This document shows, one piece after another, positions 18,634-27,248 of a DNA stretch of 64,000 bases. Position numbers and translations under genes: made by a program. Every line of letters begins with the position of its first letter. The first letter of the stretch is position 1. Below the pieces are notes generated by a model, which saw only the letters and a list, made by a program, of their open reading frames with translations, had not been told where the DNA came from and ran no database searches. Source of the DNA: Paraclostridium tenue (GTDB lineage: Bacteria; Bacillota; Clostridia; Peptostreptococcales; Peptostreptococcaceae); the NCBI RefSeq assembly GCF_015668515.1, contig NZ_JADPFO010000001.1:561425-625424 (forward strand), read 5' to 3'.

Positions 18634-18891
18634 TTTTATACAATAAAGTCCAAATAAAACTATTAATATGTACACTAAATATAATATTATTCTGATACTT
18701 TGTATGTTAATCCCAAATATATAATTTACAAATGTAGTGTCTGGTAATAAAACTAAAATAGCCGATATAGAAATAAGCAGAGGATTTATAACTATTTGTT
18801 TATCACTTCTTAAAACCATAATTTTCCCAACCCATATAAAAGATAAAATGGTAAATAATATTTTAAGTATAGTTTCAACAGTGTTCAACAT
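18613..18891 (-). CDS. Small three-helix membrane protein, unknown
   Basis: 92 residues from the ATG at 18891 (GGGAG 7 bases upstream; the ATG at 18897 is too close to that site). Three hydrophobic segments are visible at about residues 5-22, 34-50 and 65-85, ending in a short basic tail (CIKRKNGVF). No family is recognised. It converges on trmB and stands alone. Confidence 0.6.
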   Translation of the reverse strand: MLNTVETILKILFTILSFIWVGKIMVLRSDKQIVINPLLISISAILVLLPDTTFVNYIFGINIQSIRIILYLVYILIVLFGLYCIKRKNGVF

Positions 18892-19083
18892 AATCATACT
18901 CCCTTGTTAATTAATTGATAAGTTGTTTTAACAGTAATTACAACCTATCAAAAGTATACACAAAAGAATTAACTTTAACAAGTTAAATTTATAATATATA
19001 TTAAAGTAAATTTTAATAATTTGTATTATATATTAAATAAATATATATACTATTAATAAAATACTTTAATAAAGGAGGTTAAC

Positions 19084-19299
19084 ATGTGTATAAACTTATA
19101 TAAAAATAAAATATCATCATCTAATCAAATGATTGATAAAGAATATGATCTATTAAGAAAAATCTACACATCTATAGAAAACAATAATCTAGAAAATACA
19201 AAAGTATTTACACAAGAGCTAATAGATCAACAATCAGAAAAAAACAATGAAAATATATCATATCTAGAAGAAGCTCTAAATAATTTAAAATATCTTTAA
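19084..19299 (+). CDS. Small hypothetical helical protein
   Basis: 71 residues, hydrophilic and probably all alpha-helical, with a strong AAAGGAGG site 7 bases before the ATG. The composition is rich in Asn, Glu and Lys. No motif is recognised. It precedes the next membrane protein gene by 61 bp and could be in the same transcript. Confidence 0.55.
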   Translation: MCINLYKNKISSSNQMIDKEYDLLRKIYTSIENNNLENTKVFTQELIDQQSEKNNENISYLEEALNNLKYL

Positions 19300-19360
19300 T
19301 ATACCTCGTAATAAGTGCATATTATCTTATATGATAATATTTTATTACGGGGGAACTAAT

Positions 19361-19963
19361 ATGGATAGAGCATTTTTAAATTGGTACACTCAATCACTCG
19401 GAGGAATTCTAGGATTAATTGCATGTATATGGGCTTATTTAAATGGGGATATGGCTGTATATGGTCATATATTTAAAAATTTAGATGAAATTGGTATAGG
19501 TGGATTTATAGCTAGTTATATATTAATACCTTTGTGTATAATAATAACACTATTAGGAGCTATTGAATCTTATTCTAAAAATACTACTTTATCATATTTA
19601 AATAAAATTTTGATAATAGCAACTAGTGTAGTAGGTCTTTTAGGTTCTAAAATATATTTTATAATTCCATCTATATTTATTTTATTTAAAAATTATAGTC
19701 ATATTATATTTGCTGATGAAAGCTTAGACACAGAAAAAGCTAATTCAGACACATTAAAAGATTTTAAAATCAGAAAAATTTCTTATGATTCTACTAAATT
19801 GTATAATATACCAAAAAGTAGAAGACCTAATAAAAAACTTGAAAAAACTAAAGGTGAAATGGCTGTAGAACTGCTTCTTAAAGGTGCAGATAAAAATTTT
19901 ATATGTGAAATAACAAGTTTAACTCTAGAAGAATTGAATTCTATAGAGAAAAAAATAAACTAA
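19361..19963 (+). CDS. Membrane protein with C-terminal helix-turn-helix-like segment
   Basis: 200 residues from the ATG at 19361, which has GGGGGAA upstream; the ORF from 19331 has no site. Four hydrophobic segments occupy residues ~8-115. The soluble C-terminal part (~125-200) ends in KGEMAVELLLKGADKNFICEITSLTLEELNSIEKKIN in spaced form: a pattern like the short HTH (MALKLLKEGxSxExIAEITGLSxEEI) seen in recombination-associated and PD-(D/E)XK transposase-type proteins. The combination of a membrane domain and an HTH-like tail is unusual; function unknown. Confidence 0.6.
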   Translation: MDRAFLNWYTQSLGGILGLIACIWAYLNGDMAVYGHIFKNLDEIGIGGFIASYILIPLCIIITLLGAIESYSKNTTLSYLNKILIIATSVVGLLGSKIYFIIPSIFILFKNYSHIIFADESLDTEKANSDTLKDFKIRKISYDSTKLYNIPKSRRPNKKLEKTKGEMAVELLLKGADKNFICEITSLTLEELNSIEKKIN

Positions 19964-19966
19964 GTT

Positions 19967-20002
19967 AAGTGTTACTTTTTATAAAAGTAGCACTTTTTTG
20001 TT
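19967..20002 (+). terminator. Terminator upstream of the acc operon
   Basis: AAGTGTTACTTTT/AAAAGTAGCACTT stem followed by TTTTTGTTTT. Confidence 0.85.
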
Positions 20003-20022
20003 TTATAAATTTAAAATTATGA

Positions 20023-20047
20023 TATAATATTAGTACCTGATGTTAAT
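20023..20047 (+). promoter_or_regulatory. acc operon -10 box with FapR-like operator
   Basis: TATAAT at 20023-20028 is followed directly by TTAGTACCTGATGTTAAT (20030-20047), an imperfect inverted repeat close to the FapR operator as I remember it (TTAGTACC, then a degenerate TTAAT/TACTAA half). FapR represses fatty acid and phospholipid genes until malonyl-CoA releases it. The site ends 14 bp before accB, so a bound repressor would block early transcription. The identification rests on pattern memory. Confidence 0.6.
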
Positions 20048-20061
20048 ACAAGGAGGTAATT

Positions 20062-20499
20062 ATGAATTTAAAAGAAATAAAAGAAATATTATTGACTATA
20101 GATAAAACGAATTTGACATATGTAAACCTAAAAGAGAAGGATTTTGCTTTAGAAGTATCTAAATCACAAAATACTAAAGATGAAATACTGTTAACCGATT
20201 CTATCACTAATAAATCAGATTTTGTAGAGACTATTAACTCAATTGCAGTTAGTGATGATATACACTTAATTAAAACGCCTATTATGGGAACTTATTATGA
20301 ATCACCAAGTCCCGAATCTAGTTCTTTTGTTAGAGTAGGGGATAAAGTTAACAAAGGAGATACACTTTGTATAATAGAAGCTATGAAGCTTATGAATGAA
20401 ATTCATAGTGATGTAGATGGAGAAATAGTTGAAGTATTACTTAAAAATGAAGATTTAGTTGAATACAATCAACCATTATTTAAAATAAAAACAATTTAG
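20062..20499 (+). CDS. accB: Acetyl-CoA carboxylase biotin carboxyl carrier protein
   Basis: 145 residues. The N-terminal helical region is followed by a low-complexity linker and the biotinyl domain (~70-145) with EAMKLMNEI, where Lys109 carries biotin, and PIMGTYYESPSPES ahead of it. It shuttles carboxybiotin between AccC and AccAD for malonyl-CoA formation. It is first of four genes, with GGAGG before the ATG and an upstream FapR-like operator. Confidence 0.95.
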   Translation: MNLKEIKEILLTIDKTNLTYVNLKEKDFALEVSKSQNTKDEILLTDSITNKSDFVETINSIAVSDDIHLIKTPIMGTYYESPSPESSSFVRVGDKVNKGDTLCIIEAMKLMNEIHSDVDGEIVEVLLKNEDLVEYNQPLFKIKTI

Positions 20500-20515
20500 T
20501 TTAGGAGGCAGTTAT

Positions 20516-21871
20516 ATGATTAAAAGATTATTAATTGCAAATAGAGGAGATATAGCTGTTAGAATAATACGTACATGCAAAGAATTAAATATAGAAACAG
20601 TTGCTATATACTCTGAAATAGACAAAGAAAGCTTACATAGATACTTAGCAGATGAATCAATATGTATAGGACCTAATAATATAAGTAAAAGTTATAACAA
20701 TATAGATAATATAGTATATTTAGCAAAAAAGATGAATTGTGATGCAATACATCCAGGTTTTGGGTTTTTATCAGAAAATGTTAACTTTGCTAAAGCTTGC
20801 ATAGAAAACGATATAACGTTTATAGGCCCAACACCTAATCAAATAGAACTTATGGGTAATAAGTCAAAAGCACGTGAGACTATGATGAATTTAAATGTAC
20901 CTGTTGTACCTGGTTCAAAATCTGTTTTAAAAAGCAAAGAAGAAGCAAAGAAATTAGCTAATTCAATTGGATATCCAGTTATGATTAAAGCCTCTAGTGG
21001 TGGAGGCGGAAAAGGAATGAGAATCATATATAATGAAAGCGAATTTAGTTCATTATTTGATATAGCAAAATCTGAAGCTTTATGTTCTTTTGGAGATGAT
21101 TCCTTGTATATGGAAAAGTATATAGAAAATCCAAGACATATAGAAGTTCAAGTATTTGGAGATAGTTTTAATAATGTTATACATCTTGGTGATAGGGATT
21201 GTTCTATGCAAAGAAGAAATCAAAAGCTTATAGAAGAATCATTAAGTACTTATTTAGATGATACTCAAAGACAAAAACTTTATGATGTATCATTAGCATT
21301 AACAAAAGGTATAAATTATATAGGAGCTGGAACTATAGAGTTTATAGTTGATAAAAATAAGAACTTTTACTTTATAGAGATGAATACAAGAATACAAGTA
21401 GAACATCCAGTTACAGAAATGATTACTGGAATAGATCTTATAAAGCTACAAATACTTATTGCAAGTAAAAAAAGAATACCTTATAAACAAGAAGATATAA
21501 ACTTTAGAGGTCATGTTATAGAGTGTAGAATAAATGCAGAAGACTCTAATGACGACTTTAAGCCGTGTCCTGGTAAAATAGAGTCTATACACGTTCCAGG
21601 TGGATTTGGAGTAAGGTTTGATACATTTATATATCCGGGATATTCAATACCTCCTATATATGATTCTATGCTAGGCAAATTAATTTGTATAGCTGATACT
21701 AGAGATGATTGTATAAGTAGAATGAGTAGAGCTTTAGATGAGCTAATTATAGAAGGAATTACTACAAATATAGATTTTCAAAGAGATCTTATTAACTCAA
21801 GTGAATTTATAGACAATTCCCATCATACAAAGTTTATTGAAACTAACTTTATTAAAAGTTTAAATGCTTAG
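20516..21871 (+). CDS. accC: Acetyl-CoA carboxylase, biotin carboxylase subunit
   Basis: 451 residues. It shows the ATP-grasp biotin carboxylase domains: N-terminal LLIANRGDIAVRIIR, the glycine-rich ATP lid SSGGGGKGMR, the HLGDRDCSMQRRNQK block and FIEMNTRIQVEHPVTE with the catalytic Glu/Arg region. It carboxylates the biotin on AccB using ATP and bicarbonate. It lies 16 bp downstream of accB and 16 bp before accD. Confidence 0.96.
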   Translation: MIKRLLIANRGDIAVRIIRTCKELNIETVAIYSEIDKESLHRYLADESICIGPNNISKSYNNIDNIVYLAKKMNCDAIHPGFGFLSENVNFAKACIENDITFIGPTPNQIELMGNKSKARETMMNLNVPVVPGSKSVLKSKEEAKKLANSIGYPVMIKASSGGGGKGMRIIYNESEFSSLFDIAKSEALCSFGDDSLYMEKYIENPRHIEVQVFGDSFNNVIHLGDRDCSMQRRNQKLIEESLSTYLDDTQRQKLYDVSLALTKGINYIGAGTIEFIVDKNKNFYFIEMNTRIQVEHPVTEMITGIDLIKLQILIASKKRIPYKQEDINFRGHVIECRINAEDSNDDFKPCPGKIESIHVPGGFGVRFDTFIYPGYSIPPIYDSMLGKLICIADTRDDCISRMSRALDELIIEGITTNIDFQRDLINSSEFIDNSHHTKFIETNFIKSLNA

Positions 21872-21887
21872 TTAAGGAGATTTTAAT

Positions 21888-22796
21888 ATGATTAAGAAAT
21901 TCTTAAATAAAAAAGAAAAAAATTATGCAGTTGTTAATCTAAATAAAAACTTTAAAGAAAACAGTGTAGATGATAAGTTTTGGATTTATTGTGATTCTTG
22001 TAATACCCAAATATTTAGAAAAGATCTTGAAGATAACTTAAATATATGTCCAAAGTGCAATAAACATTATGATTTTGAAGCTAGAAATAGAATAAATTTG
22101 CTAATCGATTATAATACTTTTGAAGAATTTGATTATAATTTAGAATTTAAAAATATACTAGACTTTCCTGATTATGAGAAAAAGTTATTAAAATACAAAA
22201 AATCTACAAATGAAAAAGAAGCTGTAATAACAGGTATAGGTCTTATAAATAATATAAAGGTTGTTTTATGTGTTATGAATCCAAATTTTATGATGGGCAG
22301 TATGGGTGCTATAGTAGGTGAGAAGCTAACTTTAGCTATAGAGTATGCTATAGTTAACAAACTTCCTATTATAATTTCTTGTGCATCTGGAGGAGCTAGA
22401 ATGCAAGAAGGAATTATATCCCTTATGCAAATGGCTAAAACATCTCAAGCTCTATCTAAGATATCAAATTCAGGTCTTTTATATATTTCTATACTTACTA
22501 ACCCAACAACTGGAGGAGTTACAGCAAGTTTTGCAATGCTTGGAGATATAATTTTAGCAGAACCAAATGCTTTAGTTGCTTTTGCAGGGCCAAGAGTAAT
22601 AAAGCAAACTATTAAACAAGACTTACCTAAAGGATTTCAAACTTCTGAGTTTTTATTAAAACATGGATTTGTAGATATGATAGTAAATAGAAATGAAATG
22701 AAAGAAAGCTTATATAACATACTTAACTTACATGGTTATACTTGTGAAAAAAATTTTTGTGAAGAAGGTGACTTAATTGTATATACAGAACATTAG
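21888..22796 (+). CDS. accD: Acetyl-CoA carboxylase carboxyltransferase beta subunit
   Basis: 302 residues. The N-terminal zinc ribbon CDSC...CPKC (C35, C38, C54, C57) is followed by the crotonase-like carboxyltransferase fold with CASGGARMQEG and TTGGVTASFAMLGD. It acts with AccA to move the carboxyl group to acetyl-CoA. Its last 20 bases overlap the start of accA. Confidence 0.95.
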   Translation: MIKKFLNKKEKNYAVVNLNKNFKENSVDDKFWIYCDSCNTQIFRKDLEDNLNICPKCNKHYDFEARNRINLLIDYNTFEEFDYNLEFKNILDFPDYEKKLLKYKKSTNEKEAVITGIGLINNIKVVLCVMNPNFMMGSMGAIVGEKLTLAIEYAIVNKLPIIISCASGGARMQEGIISLMQMAKTSQALSKISNSGLLYISILTNPTTGGVTASFAMLGDIILAEPNALVAFAGPRVIKQTIKQDLPKGFQTSEFLLKHGFVDMIVNRNEMKESLYNILNLHGYTCEKNFCEEGDLIVYTEH

Positions 22797-23727
22797 TTCG
22801 GATAACGGAATAAATAAACTAAAAGATAGTATAAATCAGTTAAAAGAAATATCTATTCAAAATAACTTTGATTTAAGTAAAGAAATAAAAAAGTTAGAAA
22901 ATAAGCTTATATGCATTGAAAAAACTAAATTTGAAGAATTATCACCTTGGGATAAAGTTTCTATAAGTAGAGATATCAAAAGACCAAGTGCCAAAAATTA
23001 CATAAAGAACATATGTTCTTTGTTTGTAGAACTTCACGGAGATAGGTTATACAAAGATGATCCTTCTATAATTGGAGGGATTGGGAAGATAGGAGATTTC
23101 AACGTCACACTAATCGGGCATCAAAAAGGTAAGGATCTAAATGAACAAGTAAAAAGAAACTTTGGTATGCCTCACCCTGAGGGCTATAGAAAAGCTTTAA
23201 GGTTAATGGAACAAGCTGAAAAGTTTAATAGACCTATAATAACACTCATAGATACTCCAGGTGCATTTTGCGGCATAGAAGCTGAAGAACGTGGTCAAGG
23301 TGAAGCTATTGCTAAAAATTTACGTGAAATGAGCTCTATTACTGTACCTATAATATCTATCGTCATTGGAGAAGGGGGAAGTGGTGGAGCACTAGGGATA
23401 GGAGTAGCAAATGAGATAGTCATGCTTGAGAACTCCGTTTATTCTGTAATTTCTCCAGAGGGTCTTTCAAGCATACTTTTCAAAGACTCTTCTAAATCAA
23501 AAGAGGCGAGTAATCTTATGAAGCTTACAAGTCTAGATTTAAAAGAATTGGGTGTTGTAGATTATATAATAAAAGAGCCTTTAAATACGGCTTATAGTGA
23601 TATAGAAGCTGTATCAAGCGATATGAAAAAATATATTGTAAGCAGGCTTGATTTTTATAAAGATTTTAGCAAAGATGATATAGTAAATCACAGATATAAT
23701 AAATTTAGAAATATAGGAGTCTATTAG
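22777..23727 (+). CDS. accA: Acetyl-CoA carboxylase carboxyltransferase alpha subunit
   Basis: 316 residues from a TTG inside the end of accD, with AAGGTG six bases upstream; no other start lies closer to the conserved N-terminus, so translation is probably coupled to accD. Alpha-subunit motifs are DKVSISRDIKRPSAKNYI, FGMPHPEGYRKALRLM, LIDTPGAFCG and GEGGSGGALG. The last gene of the acc operon. It contains an internal GAACATATGTTC at 23007-23018 that looks like a LexA box but is probably chance. Confidence 0.95.
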   Translation: MYIQNISSDNGINKLKDSINQLKEISIQNNFDLSKEIKKLENKLICIEKTKFEELSPWDKVSISRDIKRPSAKNYIKNICSLFVELHGDRLYKDDPSIIGGIGKIGDFNVTLIGHQKGKDLNEQVKRNFGMPHPEGYRKALRLMEQAEKFNRPIITLIDTPGAFCGIEAEERGQGEAIAKNLREMSSITVPIISIVIGEGGSGGALGIGVANEIVMLENSVYSVISPEGLSSILFKDSSKSKEASNLMKLTSLDLKELGVVDYIIKEPLNTAYSDIEAVSSDMKKYIVSRLDFYKDFSKDDIVNHRYNKFRNIGVY

Positions 23728-23837
23728 ATTATAACTTAATAGATTTTTCCATATTAAAATAGAGGGTTTTTTAGTTTTGTTATAGAATTTGTAGTTAAAT
23801 AGCACAACATATAAAGATATAATAGGGGGATGTTGAA

Positions 23838-24098
23838 ATGGAAGTATTAAAAGTTTCATCAAAATCTAATCCAAATTCTGTGGCAGGAGCTTTAGCTGGG
23901 GTAATAAGAGAAAAAGGTAGTGCAGAAATTCAAGCAATAGGTGCAGGTGCTTTAAATCAAGCTATAAAATCAATAGCTGTTGCAAGAGGTTTTGTTGCAC
24001 CAAGTGGCATAGACTTAGTATGTATTCCATCATTTACTGATGTATATATAGACGGAGAAGAAAGAACGGCAATTAAGCTTTTAGTTGATTGTAAATAA
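23838..24098 (+). CDS. spoVS: Stage V sporulation protein S
   Basis: 86 residues of the highly conserved SpoVS/Alba-like family: EVLKVSSKSNPNSVAGALAG, GAGALNQAIKSIAVARG and IPSFTDVYIDGEERTAIKL. It is a small nucleic-acid-binding-type protein affecting spore formation. The start has GGGGGATG upstream. Its presence marks the organism as a spore former. A terminator follows. Confidence 0.95.
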   Translation: MEVLKVSSKSNPNSVAGALAGVIREKGSAEIQAIGAGALNQAIKSIAVARGFVAPSGIDLVCIPSFTDVYIDGEERTAIKLLVDCK

Positions 24099-24103
24099 GT
24101 ATT

Positions 24104-24138
24104 AAGAGACTATTTAAAAGTAGTCTCTTTTTTGTTTT
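24104..24138 (+). terminator. Terminator after spoVS
   Basis: AAGAGACTA/TAGTCTCTT hairpin and T run. Confidence 0.88.
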
Positions 24139-24195
24139 TGAATAAGATAAGTATAATGGGAAAACATAAGTTAAGAAATGTAAGGAGGTGTTTTT

Positions 24196-24387
24196 ATGCA
24201 ACTTAGAAGAGCAGTTGAAATATGCAATAATAATGATAATGACAACGTCACATTGTATTATTACAATAAACCAGTAAAATTAGTTAGCGTAGACAATAAT
24301 ATTGGAACAGCTTATGTAAAAGCTTTAAATGATGATTCACAATTTGAAGTAAACTTAGAATCATTACATGAAAATGAAAAAAAATAA
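24196..24387 (+). CDS. H-type small acid-soluble spore protein
   Basis: 63 residues behind AGGAGGTG. The pattern LRRAVEICNN...VTLYYYNKPVKLVSVD...GTAYVKAL...FEVNLESLHE matches the SspH family (RAxEI, VxYNGxPVxI-Vx, xxARV, xxVPVxxL). H-type SASPs are packaged in the spore core; their exact role is minor or unknown. It lies just after spoVS, separated by a terminator, so it has its own promoter, probably forespore-specific. Confidence 0.75.
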   Translation: MQLRRAVEICNNNDNDNVTLYYYNKPVKLVSVDNNIGTAYVKALNDDSQFEVNLESLHENEKK

Positions 24388-24392
24388 ATTAT

Positions 24393-24448
24393 AATCAAAA
24401 AGTCATTTAAAAGCTTATTTTAGCTTAAAATGGCTTTTTGATTTTTAA
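24393..24448 (+). terminator. Terminator after the SASP gene
   Basis: A long stem (AATCAAAAAGTCATTT with AAATGGCTTTTTGATT) around a short loop, with T-rich tail. Confidence 0.85.
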
Positions 24449-25036
24449 TTTATTTAGATTTAGATATATGAAATTATAATTATATATTTTATATAATTAT
24501 TGTTAGGAAGTAATTTTATTATATAGATAAAAAAGATATAAATTATATATTAATATATAATTTTAAATACATTTAAATAGAGAGTAGTCCTTATTTTAAA
24601 ACATAACTATTCTTTAAATGTATATTTAGGGAATAGTTAGTATTGTATAAAACATATATGCTTAAATTTATATATATTTTTAGTATTTTTACTAAAATAT
24701 ATAATTATATATATTTCTTCTCTTTTTGTTTTTTATTTTATTAATTTTTATATTTTATAACCAAAATTATTTACGAATCAAACTTATATTTAAAGTTATA
24801 TTTTATATAAAACATATATTCTATAAATTTTATTAATACATGTTAGATACTTAATTTAACTATAATATTTGTTTTATTTAATATTTATATTTTTCAGATA
24901 ACTTAGCTTCTTTAACGCTTTTAAAATCTTCACTTTTTATCTTAATTGTAAATTTAAGGAATAGTTGAATTCAAAAAAACTCTATGCTATATTTAAAATA
25001 TTAATAAAATTACTTATTGGAGGTATTTACCAAGAT
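24449..25036. other. Long AT-rich intergenic region before the lexA-linked recombinase
   Basis: About 590 bp of over 80% A+T with many homopolymer stretches and two GGAATAGTTRR-like repeats (about 24629 and 24958). No convincing ORF, riboswitch or tRNA was seen. It probably holds the recombinase promoter. Confidence 0.5.
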
Positions 25037-26176
25037 ATGTCACAACATAAGGTTATAAAAATACATAATAAATCAGATAAACCAGACAATATAGTTTTAA
25101 GAGATAATAAGGTTATAGAAAAATGTATACAAGTTGAGCATAACCTTCCTAAGTTTATGAAAGATTACTGCATCTATTTAAAAGGATCTGTATCAGTTAC
25201 TACTAGACTTGCTTATTTAGAAGATATACAGTTCTTTTGTAATTATTTATTAGAAACTAAGGAAGTTACGATAGCTGATGAAATAAAAGACATTACACTT
25301 GATGAATTTAATAAAATTAAAGCAAGAGATGTTAATTTATTCTTAGGAGATTATTGTACACGTTATTACAAACAAACTGATAAAAGTACTCTTATTTATG
25401 AGAATAACAATCGTGCTTTAGCTCGTAAAAAGTCATCCTTGTCTACTCTATTTAAGTTTCTTTATAGAAATTCACAACTTGAAAATAACATAACTGATGG
25501 ATTTAATCCTATTAAGCTTCCTAAGCCTCAACCAGATGCAATTAAGCGTCTTGAAATAGATGAAGTTGCTAAGATGTTAGAAGCTGTTGAAACTGGATAT
25601 GGACTTACTGATAAAGAAAAAGTTTATTGGAAAAAGACTAAGCTTCGAGATAAAGCTATACTAGCATTATTTGTTACTTATGGTCTTAGATTAAATGAGC
25701 TTCGTGAACTTAATATTTCTTCATTTAACTTTTCTAGAGGTGAATTCAAGATTTACAGAAAACGAGGTAAAGAAGTTTTAATGCCTATAAACAAAACTTG
25801 TGAATTGGTTATTAAAGACTATATATTAAATGAAAGACCTAAAAGTGAAATACTTAATGAAGATGTTGAAGATGCTTTATTCTTATCCCTTCAAAATAAA
25901 AGAATGGATCCTAAGTCAATAAGACAGTTAGTTAAAAAATATACATCAATTTCTATGGAGACATCTAGAGATAATGGATATAGTCCTCATAAGTTAAGAG
26001 CCACAGCTGCTACGTCTTTAATTCAAAATGGTTTTTCTATATATGACGTTCAAAACCTATTAGATCATGATAATGTCACAACAACTCAGTTATATGCAGC
26101 ACATAAGAAAAATGTTAAACGAGATATAGTAAATAATTTTGAGTGGATAGATGAATCAGACGATAATAATGAGTAA
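25037..26176 (+). CDS. Chromosomal tyrosine recombinase next to lexA
   Basis: 379 residues from the ATG at 25037 (GGAGG 13 bases upstream, rather far; a longer TTG frame from 24965 also exists). N-terminal core-binding domain (~45-150, TTRLAYLEDIQFFCNYLL) and C-terminal catalytic domain with Arg in YGLRLNEL, His-X2-Arg in SPHKLRATAA, His in LLDHDN and the nucleophile in TTTQLYAAH. XerC/XerD-like in size, but with a longer N-terminus and insertions (YGLTDKEKVYWKKTK) unlike classical Xer. Placed directly before lexA, in the same direction; it looks like a core gene, not an element integrase. Confidence 0.85.
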   Translation: MSQHKVIKIHNKSDKPDNIVLRDNKVIEKCIQVEHNLPKFMKDYCIYLKGSVSVTTRLAYLEDIQFFCNYLLETKEVTIADEIKDITLDEFNKIKARDVNLFLGDYCTRYYKQTDKSTLIYENNNRALARKKSSLSTLFKFLYRNSQLENNITDGFNPIKLPKPQPDAIKRLEIDEVAKMLEAVETGYGLTDKEKVYWKKTKLRDKAILALFVTYGLRLNELRELNISSFNFSRGEFKIYRKRGKEVLMPINKTCELVIKDYILNERPKSEILNEDVEDALFLSLQNKRMDPKSIRQLVKKYTSISMETSRDNGYSPHKLRATAATSLIQNGFSIYDVQNLLDHDNVTTTQLYAAHKKNVKRDIVNNFEWIDESDDNNE

Positions 26177-26188
26177 TTTAAACTCTAA

Positions 26189-26227
26189 GAACAAATGTTT
26201 GTATAAAAGTACTTGATATGATAATAT
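26189..26227 (+). promoter_or_regulatory. lexA promoter with LexA box
   Basis: GAACAAATGTTTG (26189-26201) fits the Gram-positive LexA box. It overlaps a -35 (TTGTAT, 26199-26204) placed 17 bp before TAATAT (26222-26227), so LexA would repress its own gene. Confidence 0.8.
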
Positions 26228-26275
26228 ATATAGTATAAGAATAAATTAAATTAATATTAGAAATGAGATGATAAC

Positions 26276-26911
26276 ATGTATCTAGATTTAACTAATAAAC
26301 AAATAATGATACTTGAGTTTATAAAAGACCAATTAACTCAAAAGGGATATCCACCTTCAGTAAGAGAAATATGTGCTGCGGTAGATTTAAGATCAACATC
26401 TACTGTACATTCCCACTTAAATAAACTTGAAAAATTAGGTTACATAAGAAGAGATGCTACAAAACCTAGAGCAATTGAAGTATTAGATTCAAATAAAGGT
26501 GAAGGTATTAATGGACTTAATCAGGAAGTACTACACTTACCTGTTATAGGTCAAATAACAGCAGGTGAGCCAATTTTTGCTGAACAAAATATAGAAGAAT
26601 ACATACCCCTTCCTGCAAATCTTGTTATAGGTAAAGAAAATTTCATATTAAAAGTTAAAGGTGAAAGTATGATAAACTCTGGAATATTAGATGGTGATTA
26701 CGTTATAGTAGATAAAGCTAGCACTGCTTCTAATTCACAAATAGTAGTTGCTTTAGTTGGTCAAGATAGTGCTACTGTTAAGCGTTTTTTCAGAGAAGAA
26801 AATCATATAAGATTACAACCAGAAAATGACTTTATGGAACCTATAATACTGGATCCATCAGAAGTTAATATAATAGGTCATGTAAAAGGAGTTTTTAGAG
26901 TAATAAAATAA
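26276..26911 (+). CDS. lexA: LexA SOS repressor
   Basis: 211 residues. The N-terminal winged HTH (residues 1-65, PPSVREICAAVDLRSTSTVHSHL) is followed by the autoproteolysis domain with cleavage site Ala96-Gly97 (QITAGEPIF), Ser131 in VKGESM and Lys169 in ATVKRFF. Represses DNA-damage genes until RecA filaments trigger self-cleavage. Autoregulated through the box upstream; recQ in this window carries a nearly identical box. Confidence 0.97.
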   Translation: MYLDLTNKQIMILEFIKDQLTQKGYPPSVREICAAVDLRSTSTVHSHLNKLEKLGYIRRDATKPRAIEVLDSNKGEGINGLNQEVLHLPVIGQITAGEPIFAEQNIEEYIPLPANLVIGKENFILKVKGESMINSGILDGDYVIVDKASTASNSQIVVALVGQDSATVKRFFREENHIRLQPENDFMEPIILDPSEVNIIGHVKGVFRVIK

Positions 26912-26949
26912 AGAGATATGTGTAGGTTCACATATCTCTTTATTTTTTA
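26911..26949 (+). terminator. lexA terminator
   Basis: AAGAGATATGTG/CACATATCTCTT hairpin followed by a T-rich run. Confidence 0.88.
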
Positions 26950-27026
26950 TACTAACTTAATTACATATTATACCACTTTTTTCATCTATATATGGATTTA
27001 TATAATAAAATGACGTATTAAATAAG

Positions 27027-27055
27027 TTAACATTTTTATATAAATATACTATAAT
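27027..27055 (+). promoter_or_regulatory. Sigma-A promoter of the 28-aa peptide gene
   Basis: TTAACA (27027-27032), 17-bp spacer, TATAAT (27050-27055). The predicted leader is about 45 bases. Confidence 0.75.
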
Positions 27056-27106
27056 ATTAACATATAGAATTTATAGATTTTTCAGTTAATTTGCAGGAGG
27101 GAGATT

Positions 27107-27193
27107 ATGAGAAGAAATTCTGAAAAGATAGCTATATTTATACTTATCCCTATGCTCTTGTTTACTTTATTCATGACTCTTAGCAATATGTAA
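27107..27193 (+). CDS. 28-residue single-helix membrane peptide
   Basis: A short ORF with its own consensus promoter, a strong GGAGGGAG site 5 bases before the ATG and a terminator just after the stop, so it is a complete transcription unit. The product begins with a basic MRRNSEK and continues as one hydrophobic helix (IAIFILIPMLLFTLFMTL), ending SNM. Short hydrophobic peptides like this can be type I toxins, modulators of membrane complexes, or simply uncharacterised. Neither SOS control (no LexA box seen) nor an antisense RNA is evident. Function unknown. Confidence 0.65.
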   Translation: MRRNSEKIAIFILIPMLLFTLFMTLSNM

Positions 27194-27202
27194 TATATAG
27201 AT

Positions 27203-27240
27203 AAATGAGCTATATATTTTATATAGCTCATTTATTTTTT
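27203..27240. terminator. Bidirectional terminator after the 28-aa peptide gene
   Basis: AAATGAGCTATAT/ATATAGCTCATTT hairpin with T run on the + strand, next to the stop of the convergent gene. Confidence 0.85.
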
Positions 27241-27248
27241 ATTAATAC

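Noticed and set aside
23007-23018. GAACATATGTTC matching the LexA box inside accA
   Set aside because: It lies mid-gene, with no promoter or internal gene start. Probably chance, in coding sequence.
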